From NCBI GenBank assembly GCA_947568835.1, contig OX387604.1, positions 23,403,076-23,467,075 on the forward strand: DNA of 64,000 bases, written 5' to 3'. A program made the position numbers and the translations under genes. Each line of letters starts with the position of its first letter. Within the stretch, counting starts at the first letter, position 1. The notes under the pieces are model-generated. The model saw nothing but the letters and a program-made list of their open reading frames with translations, ran no database searches and was not told the DNA's origin. The stretch is from Protonemura montana (taxonomy: Eukaryota > Arthropoda > Insecta > Plecoptera > Nemouridae). Of this stretch, positions 55,769 to 64,000 are shown piece after piece.

Positions 55769-58700
55769 ACTTGCCCCTTGTTAACGTTAACTTTCGTCAA
55801 AAATGTACCACCACAAATCGGCTAAAGAGCAGGAGCAGACTTTTACAATTAGTTATTTTTTTATTTTAACAATAGTATGCTTTGAAACCAACTATTAGAC
55901 CATTTGAAAGTAACCATAGCAGTCATAGCAACAGCAATTGCAGCGATAGTAATAGCAGTAGCTAGAGCGCAATATTGTAGTTTTACTCTGGCAGAGATTG
56001 CAGGTGAAAACAGGTGTCATGCAAGTGGCAATTGGAGGAGGGGTTGATTGGACTCTTCTGGTATCACACTTGCAAATTTGCTTGTCTTCATTTTGAAGAG
56101 CTTTTCCAATACGAATACTTCAAATAAACGTTGAAAGAATTGAGAATTGAGTCTCACAAAATGTTATCATATCCTAATCGTCAACAATACATGTCATAAT
56201 CAGAAGTTAAGTAGAAGAGTGAATGGAAATAAAGAACCCAATTAAGGTAATTGTGTGCGAATATATTATAATAATATAAGAAAGTTGAAAAAATTGACAG
56301 CTAAATGAAAACAGGAAAAATTATAGCCGTTTCATTCTTGACGAATTTTTATAATAAATCATTTTACTTTTAGTGCTATGATTTGCAATGTTTTAGGGTA
56401 GTGGGAAAGAGTGGAAAGGGGCACATTGAAACAAATTAAGAATTTTATCGACGAATTGTCGCTCAAAACTATCTTTTTGAACATTCTCATAGATCTAAAA
56501 GTGCCAAAGTGGTGCAAATCTTGAAAGATTATAACCGTTCCCATAAAGATGGCTGTGAATTGATGTAATAGCCATTGAGAAGTATGCCCTTCGTAGCTCC
56601 TACGTGAAATATATTTACTGCCCAGTGAGGAGCCTCCTCTTCTTAAATCCCCTTTCCCATCCCCCACGTCGCCATCTCATCCACCCTCGCTGCCGAACGA
56701 AGATATCTTATATTTCAATCCGCGTTCAAGTGTTGGGATTTATTTTTATCTGTGCTACCTCCGCCCATAAGCACCAATCAAGTCGTAATTTTATAACGGA
56801 ATCTAAACTTTAATCAATTCTTTATGCTCGAGAGAAAATATAAAAGAAAAAATTGAATCCCCTTCTTTTACTTTACAACTTCCGTTTCTTATAAACATCC
56901 CTTGTTTCGGTTGGGGTAAGAATCTTCGCAGAGTAACATCTCTAGACCAAATGAAATGCGTCGAGTTTACACTGGTTTCCCGGACCCGTCAGAAAACAAA
57001 ACACAAATTATAAAAATGAAAAAAACGTTGTTATATCATTTGATATCATTTCTAGCACACATCGCTGTACCTTTCAATATTACACTGTTTCAATATACAC
57101 TCTTGTAAGATTACTTGTGAAGATCAAAGCACAAAGCAGCACACTGAAACGAATATTCTACTTTGCTCGCGAATTTCATGCTTCATTTTTATGATACATC
57201 TTTTGTTTGATAATTTTCTTTATATGAATTTTCATTTTGACGTAGCCAGCATCTTATTACCTTTTCAAAGCTGTACCCCAGGGCAGAGAAGTTTAAAGCT
57301 GACCTCGTGCCGAGCATGCGGGTTGGTTGGTACGATCGCTTGGCGCTTAATTCCGTGGTGTTCCTACTGATCCGATAGTAATTGATTTGATCTCCTCCTC
57401 GTTGATCGCTGGATAGAAATAATATGATGTTTACTCGGAGCTTGAGCAACGACTTTTACAATGTGCCACCATTTCGTGGCAGTAAAACCACGGTAACTGG
57501 AACATGCTCTTGGTCTACATCAATACCAAATTTGATTCCCTTCCGGATTTCATCACATTAATTGAACTATTTTATCTGCAAGATTCTTGATAGATACATT
57601 GTGAAGTTTAGTACCTTACATAACTTATTCCACGAATGCCTGCTTTAAAGTTAACGGTTTGCGCTTGAAAGCTGTCCGAGCAATTTCATGTCAGTTTTTT
57701 CAATTTGTAGCAACGTATACGAGACGCGAGGTATAGCGAAGCCAACTCACGGATTTTGAATATTTCTAGATTATTAGCTAGCATCAAGTGTGCCCATGGG
57801 AGACGGGCGGCGCCGGGAGGGAGGGAGGAATGGGGGGGGGGGGGGGGGTGAGAAACCATCTCCCCCCTCGAGATGCCGTGAAGAATTCTTAGCAACACAA
57901 TAGCAAGGAAAACGTGCAAATGCGAGGCATCTCAAAGACAATCAGAATTAACAGAGATTTTTTTACTCTTTGAATAGCATTATATCTTTTTGGCTGTTCC
58001 ATGTACTTTTAGTTGCACAAAACATTTTTTCCAATAACACTAGTACCGTTACTTTCACATTGCAATTGCATTCAAAGATATTCTGTGGACACATGTTCTG
58101 GTTCACATCAATGTCAAAAAAGAATTCTACAGCGGATTCTCAAGGCCTGGATATGAAAACTGCAACTGAAAAGCGCGTTTATTTTTAACAGCAGAGCCAA
58201 GGATTGACTAAGAAACGAATGCGTCGTTAAACAGATTCAAGAAAAACACAAAAAAGTGCCACTTCGCTGAGGCAAAGAGCGTTTGTTGTAAAAAAAATCC
58301 AGGTCTTAACGTTCGATGACATGTTCGATAAAATATTCAATTTAATGTTGAATCACGATCACATTGCCGTGACAATAAGTCCTGTATGATACTCTGCTCT
58401 CAACTGCTATCACTCAAAGTGCACATTTTTGTTTTCTAACATGTGTAAAACTCGAGGTGATTGCCCCCAGACTTGAAGACTTGGATGTTTTGTGGGCCAG
58501 AAACCATGCATGGCTATGTCCAGTGGACCATGCCACCCTTACAATGCCCCTTGGACTTTCCCCTGGACTTTCCCTCTGGACTTTCCCCTGGACTTTCCCC
58601 CTGGACTAATGGGCCTGGACTTATGATCACGGACTTTATCGAATGAGTCGGCGCAGGGTCGGTGCTGAGTGATTGGATTCATCTAGCCACAGATCTAAAT

Positions 58701-59912
58701 CTTCGGTGTAACTGATGTCTGAACAATCATGAATGAGTGGGGGGTGATCCTAGCATTTGTACACTCGTTCTCTGGTACGTGGACGCGCATCGCCATGAGG
58801 GCTTGCGTAAAGCAATTCACAGAGCGGTTGCAAGGTTTACCTTCGCCCGACATTTGCTTGCCGTGATAGAGCGGGACGAGCTGGATACAGCATGCATGTG
58901 GAAACAGCCCACTCTAAGACACCCGCCCCCCATCACCACCACCTCATAAAGCTATGCTAGTGTGACAATATTATTCTGGTCAACAACGATCGCTGAGTAT
59001 ATAATGGAGGTACGTTATGTCTATCTTGCTTTCGACAAAGATGTGTACCTTGAATCTCAAACCATAGATATTAACAATGCAGATTTATTTACGTCTGCAA
59101 ATCATGCCGTCCCATTAAATGATATGCAAATTGTCTGTTTATGGGCGGAGATCCAATTCATGGATGCCACTTTGGTTTGAAATCCAGCTGCTTGGATTCA
59201 TAGTTCTGTGCACAGGATTTTGCAGTGAAAACACCTCCTCCAAGTGCGACCTATGTCTAGTCACAGGTCTTTGTCAGCGGAAACTTAACACTTCATAGAC
59301 TTGTCATACTCATAACTGCATGTTTCTACAGTTAAATCTTCTTCCGATAGATACAATCTACAAATATAAACAGTCGTACAATATTATTTCGGTGATAAGT
59401 CCATGATTTTGCATCAAAATAAATCAATATGGCAGCACAGTTTAAGTGCATACTAAGAAAATCCTGAAATACCAAGTCCCTGTGTTAAGCAGCAAGCTAT
59501 CTTCAAATGTATTAAGCCTTGAGTCGTATTCAGATGGTTTATTAACGAATTAGAATAAAACATGATGATATTCATATATTTTTATTATTTATATTTTATT
59601 TATTTCTGTATTACATTCATTAAAACGGTATGTGAGTCACTGCTATTTCCTTGTCTGAATGTGTATCACTTAGAAGGTTTTAAAAAGCTACCTACTATAA
59701 GTAGTGACATAGAATGTTTTTTTTTTTTCACTATTATTATTATATTATTATTATTATTTCAGAAAAGTATGTAATAATATTATAACCGATTTAACGTGAC
59801 ACTTCTTTAAACATGAGAAATCCAATTTAAAATGCATTCACCTATAAGTTGACCTTGCTAGCTCAGCACCAAGTTGACCTTGCTAATCAACTGACGTTTT
59901 TTTGTTTTCCAG
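55769..59912. other. Unique DNA; putative intron end
   Basis: AT-rich. A G17 run lies at 57832-57848. A 13-14 bp repeat (cctggactttcccc, about 5 copies) is at 58546-58620. A possible tail remnant (gaatgcgtcgttaaacagat) is at 58217-58236. The right end, aatcaactgacgtttttttg ttttccag, has a branch-point-like ctgac or ctaat and a strong polypyrimidine tract leading into the exon at 59913. Confidence 0.5.
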
Positions 59913-60317
59913 TGGAGACTGAGAGCACGGGTGAAGACGTAGTACTAGCTCCAGTGGAGGCAGTGAATGGCCTCCTAGCCGAAGACGGGCCGCCAGGGTC
60001 ACCTTTCACACATGATCGTAACCACAACCTGAACCAACGCGCTCAAACTGCCTCTCCTCGGACAAAGCGCTCGGACCTCGCCCTGGCTCTTGCTCTGGAC
60101 GCTGCCCTGCCCACAGATCTGCCCACGGAGTTCCCAAGTAACGGCGTTGTTGGGCTCAACGGCCTGCTTCGAATGCACGTCCTCAAAGACAATGCGAAGA
60201 AACACCGGTCCGAGAAAGGGGAAGACGAGAAGATCCAGGAATACCTTCAAAGAAGTGACACCGCTGTAATTTTCCCCGAAGCTTTCGACCAGTTGCACCA
60301 GCACCAGCACGGAGACG
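59913..60317 (+). CDS. Internal coding exon, pro-region of a secreted protein (TGF-beta-like prodomain suspected)
   Basis: A 405-bp exon between ttttttgttttccag and acg|gtaagt. It starts and ends in phase 1, the class common in extracellular proteins. GC is clearly higher than in the flanks, with biased third positions. The product (about 135 residues) begins ETESTGEDVVLAPVEAVNGL and has a polar stretch with a furin-like RTKR|S site at about residue 47-51, an ALALALDAALP segment, a helix-like GVVGLNGLLRMHVLKDN, a charged KKHRSEKGEDEKIQEYL, then a beta-strand-like RSDTAVIFPEAF and a histidine-rich end (HQHQHGDG). There is no signal peptide, no cysteine and no membrane segment. The order helix, charged linker, 'S/T-x-x-V-I-x-F-x-E' strand resembles activin and myostatin prodomains. 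I infer this from pattern only; it could be another secreted precursor. It is likely joined to the exon at 26118; the mature domain must lie right of the window. Confidence 0.75.
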
Positions 60318-63300
60318 GTAAGTCGCATTCTTATGAACTTGTGGGCGTTCATTCCAACTCAGCTCTTCTGCGATGCCTTTGTTTTTATCTCCACTCCGCC
60401 AAGCCACCTCGTTGGGGGACCGATGAACGCTAACCAGTTAAACTGTTATTTATTATACGCGATGTCATCAATATCAATCCAAAGTATTATAAATACTGTT
60501 GAGAAAACGGTGACTCACGAAATAATCTGAAATGGTCGGAACTTTTAACTGCTCGACTATAAAGTAGAAACCAGTTTTGTTTCATATCAAGTATTCCAAT
60601 TTCAAATTAATGATTAATTGCACTTGAAATGCTAATGGTGAGATTCTATTTTCCTTCTACCGTTCTCCTCCCGCGGAACTTAACAAGTCTAAAACATTCG
60701 ACCATCCATTCCCACTTAGAAACAACACTCTAATCTTTCAAAACGATTCCTATCGGTTCAAGTGACTTTCTGCCTTATCTCTACTTTCCTTCGGACTCAT
60801 CCATCTTTTTGCGTTATTTATCTGTTATCCGTCCGCTTCCTTTCGTCCTTGCCTCGACACCGCCCCCTCCTAATATTACCCGAATAGTATCTTTGTCGAG
60901 CAGGAAGGTTTCACGACCTTCCTGCCGAGGAACTGCGTGGCGTTGTGCGCTTTGCGCTTTGCGCTGGGTCGGCGGTTGGTGGTCGGTGGTCGGTGGTCGT
61001 TGGACTCGCACCAGCCTACAGAAAGACCGGCGCCCAACTGGCCTCCGGTTCCTAATGTGTGTGGGACAAGTCCCCCTCCCCATCAAACGGGCTAAAGTTA
61101 GGGGCGACGATCACCGCTTGATTGGCTAGTGTTATCACTTATCACCGACTAATATTATGCTCTCGTCTTGGCCAAATCGTGGAGCTCAAGATGTTGGTAA
61201 CGTCTCCGGAAAGGGAGCGGCACACTTTCCGCACTGCAGTTATGTTGTTTTGCCCGCGATAAGGCGGCAGTCCTGCCATTATTCGGGAGTGCCGAAGGTG
61301 CCGGTCTCGTTCCAAGTCTTTGTGGGGGCAGGGTGGGAGGGGGTGGAGAGATAAGCTCATAGCCAAGGATGTAAACGAGAGTTATCAATTACCGAGAAGA
61401 CAGCTTCGCTTTATTCCTCACTTTCATAATATACACTTAACACTTCACGGAAAACAGAACGAATTGTTATCGTTTCCATTCTTTCTGGTACATTGCTCTC
61501 GCGAGTGTGCCCGCTTTTTTCCCCGGGTACATGCTGGTGCATGCATGTTTCTTGCGTATATTTCTGTACAAATAATATTGTTTCAAGAACTGCTCTAGGG
61601 TAATTTTATCGATGCAGACGCCATTCTCAAGTCTCAGAATTCGGAAAATTATACCTATTTATGATGTAGTTTGTTTGCCAAAAGGTTTCGAGGATGGAAA
61701 AGTCAAGAAGTAATGACACGGTTTTCTAGACACCACATATCCAGCCTGTGTATGCTCTTGTATTAGACATTAGCCTGATAAAGTATGCCAACATAAGGGA
61801 GCAATTTCGCTTGCCAGTTTTGGGTGCAATCCAACTAGACATATGCTATTATCAAGTTTGATCTAGTTGGCAACAATTTCTAGTGTGGGGGGTAAGCATT
61901 CCATGCATTGGATTACATCTGAAAATACAAAAATACTGATATATCTGTATTATGTTATTGCTGTTATGCATCCGTATAATGCGATACACCTAACAATGGG
62001 CTGTATACGTAACGGAGCCTAAGAAAATGGGGGGAAGGGGGTAGAGTTGGCAACGCGAGACGGCGCCTGAAAAAGTCCAATGGGCCAATTGCTTTTGGCG
62101 TCTATATAGACGCTAGCTTACGTAATATTTTAAGGGGTTGAATGCTAGAAGTGAACTCAAGGGGGGATGGGGTTAACAAATGAGAATTCTTAAGATCAGA
62201 TTAAAACTTGAAGATTGGAAATTTTCTCGGGTGGTAAAAACAGATTAATGAAGTCAGTTATTTTTGTTGAGAGGTTCTTAACGGCAAGCCTGCAGGAAAG
62301 CCAACTATAGCCGTTTTGTCGCCAATGATACCAAATGGGTTTTCTTATAAATCGAGCGCCCTTGCCCCCCTGCCCCACCCCGGCGTCCCTTGCAAGGGGG
62401 TGGGGGGGAGGTACCCGACGTCCATGGGACAGCCGGGTTCAACTGCCTACAGCAAGACACTTAATTGTTACATAATCGTCCATCAAATGGTCAAATGAAA
62501 GTAGCGTGGAGAAGTTGTGTGATCCTACCCCTGCGATCCTACCACCATGTATACCACAACACCAACCATCTCCGCCGAAGCCACCGACGCCACCGACGCC
62601 GCACTTTTATTTACACACTTTCCACGCGACGCCAAGGCTTGTGTGCTATTTTCATCGAAACGAAGTCTTTAAGACTAAGAGTTTTGACTTAGCTCTCAAG
62701 GAGGGAGCTTGTCTGTGTTGACCTATGTTTTTTATAGGGAAATACTTAGGTAGGTTAATTTCTTGAGTTATTTACTTCGGTTTGTAAGGTGCTTTTATAA
62801 ACCCTAGGCAAGGTGATTGTTGGTTCTTCTCTTATGATAGAAAAGTCAACCAAGCTTTCCCCCGTGATAAAGTTACTGATCCGTGTTGCAGAACGTTCGA
62901 CTTCACTTAGAGGTTAGGCCAGCAACTTAGATAAGGTATCGTAGACATAAGAGCAAACGTTGGACGACGTTTGACAGTGCGTCGTTAAACACAACAATCA
63001 ACCATGAGAACATACGCTGGACGACGTTCGACAGTGCGTCTCATTTTGTCTGTGTGCTAGATTGGAGTGGGGCTGGATGGTTGGGTGGGGTAGGAGGAGG
63101 GTGGTGGGGGGTGCAAATGCAAGCGCCTTGCTCGATTTTGTAATTGCTTACAGTCTTTAATTGGAGGGGAATCACATCTAGATTTATATAGGCTAAAGAA
63201 AGAAAATGTATCTTATAGTGGTACACAAACAGACAGGAAAAATAGCGGAGACATGGACCCACCAGAGAGCAATTTGTGCTCAATGACTGCTTTCATTTAA

Positions 63301-63653
63301 TTGTCAGCTATTGTCAAGGCGAGTAAAATGTTAAGCTCGTAATAGAAGCAATTATTATCTAATGGTGTGGTCTAAATAGTTTCAAAAATCACTTTGGGCA
63401 TTCGGGCGGGAAAGAAAAGATTGCTCCACAAAGTCCGTGCTCGCCACTTTTCGACTTTTACTTACATTAATAGCCCTTTTAAAAAATAGCCATCTTCTAA
63501 TGAACTGCATTAGCTAAAATAATTGCCTTGGCTTACACAACTAATGCAAGTGTTTAAAATTGAAATCTGAGACACAAACTTGAGAAATCAACCCCTGGGT
63601 GTGTTTGGTTCTTGTATATCGAAACACAATTACAATATCCCACATTGTGGGAC
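60318..63653. other. Downstream intron sequence, no further exon recognised
   Basis: No cysteine-rich mature domain or other exon seen. A GC-rich patch (60860-61110) holds tgcgctttgcgctttgcgct and cggtggtcggtggtcggtgg repeats and a 9-bp inverted repeat (60901-60924). At 62415-62460 the sequence gggttcaactgcctacagca agacacttaa resembles a tRNA-type SINE B-box region, but too little is left to be sure. Confidence 0.5.
62972..63003 (+). mobile_element. SINE tail fragment (gtgcgtcgttaaac)
   Basis: gacagtgcgtcgttaaacac aacaatcaacca matches the terminal tail of the 5S-SINE family, but the sequence before it does not match the family's body. A partial second copy of the preceding words (tggacgacgttcgacagtgcgtc) follows at 63018-63040. 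It may be the end of a different SINE that shares the same tail. Confidence 0.55.
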
Positions 63654-63978
63654 GTTCTGGCTCGATCTGGCTTGGTCTGGCTCCGTGTTGCTCGGTCTGA
63701 TTCGGTCTGGCTCGGTCTGGCTCGGTGTAGCTCCGTATTGCTCGGTCTGGCTCGGTCTAGCTCAGTCTGGCTCGGTGTAGCTCCGTATTGCTCGGTCTGG
63801 CTCGGTCTGGCTCCGTGTTGCTCGGTCTGGCTCAGTCTGGCTTGGTTTGGCTCGATCTGGCTCAATCTGGCTCGGTGTAGCTCCGTGTTGCTCGTTCTGG
63901 CTAGGTCTGGCTCGGTGTAGCTTGGTTTGGCTCGATCTGGCTCGGTTTGGCTCGGTGTAGCTCCGTGTTTCGGTCTAG
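63654..63978. repeat. 10-bp minisatellite (gctcggtctg)
   Basis: About 32 copies of three related 10-mers: gctcggtctg, gctcggtgta and gctccgtatt or gctccgtgtt. They occur in a repeated order (gtctg, gtgta, gtatt) that gives a loose 30-40 bp higher-order pattern. The open frames on both strands are repeat artefacts. Confidence 0.94.
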
Positions 63979-64000
63979 GATAGCCTTGTTTAGGGCGAGG

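Overview
This is a window from a eukaryotic, almost certainly invertebrate, nuclear genome. It is AT-rich, gene-poor and crowded with tandem repeats. The most useful taxonomic clue is a family of roughly 410-425 bp retroposons. Each has a 5S-rRNA-derived head (like SINE3-class elements) and a tail of the form gtgcgtcgttaaacacca followed by caaatcaatc-type repeats. Tails built on a 'cgttaaac' core are familiar from lophotrochozoan, especially molluscan, SINEs, so a mollusc-like animal is my best guess. No protein in the window proves this. No bacterial operon, phage, CRISPR, tRNA or reverse-transcriptase-bearing element was seen.

Protein-coding content is tiny. One convincing internal exon lies at 59913-60317 (+). 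It has a good polypyrimidine tract and AG acceptor, a GTAAGT donor, raised GC and 135 codons' worth of complex sequence with a dibasic RTKR site. A second, short candidate exon at 26118-26183 (+) also has good splice sites and the same phase (1-1), so the two can be spliced in frame across a 33.7 kb intron. I read them as consecutive exons of the pro-region of a secreted protein. A TGF-beta-superfamily (activin/myostatin-like) prodomain is a tentative identification. Signal-peptide and mature-domain exons were not found and would lie to the left or right.

Layout: 1-12.5 kb is a minisatellite jungle, about 60% tandem arrays, with units of 26, 12, 14, 33, 32, 8, 16, 19, 33, 28 and 5 bp in turn. 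The 33-bp satellite occurs at two separate loci (3874-5025 and 10125-11381). From 12.5 to 32 kb, isolated arrays (17, 37/14/8, 71, 11, 16, 8, 28, 12 and 31 bp units) alternate with unique AT-rich DNA and SINE fragments. From 32 to 60 kb the DNA is mostly unique intron or intergenic sequence with SINE copies (32.1, 37.6, 45.5, 51.3, 52.2, 55.3 kb), a 1.2 kb CCTA tetranucleotide tract (43.05-44.27 kb), a 16-bp array (48.0 kb) and a 43-bp array (49.5 kb). The right end carries the exon, a small GC-rich island (60.86-61.11 kb) and a 10-bp array that nearly reaches the window edge. The larger arrays together occupy about 13.5 kb, roughly a fifth of the window. The long open frames in this window are nearly all products of stop-free tandem repeats and are not genes.
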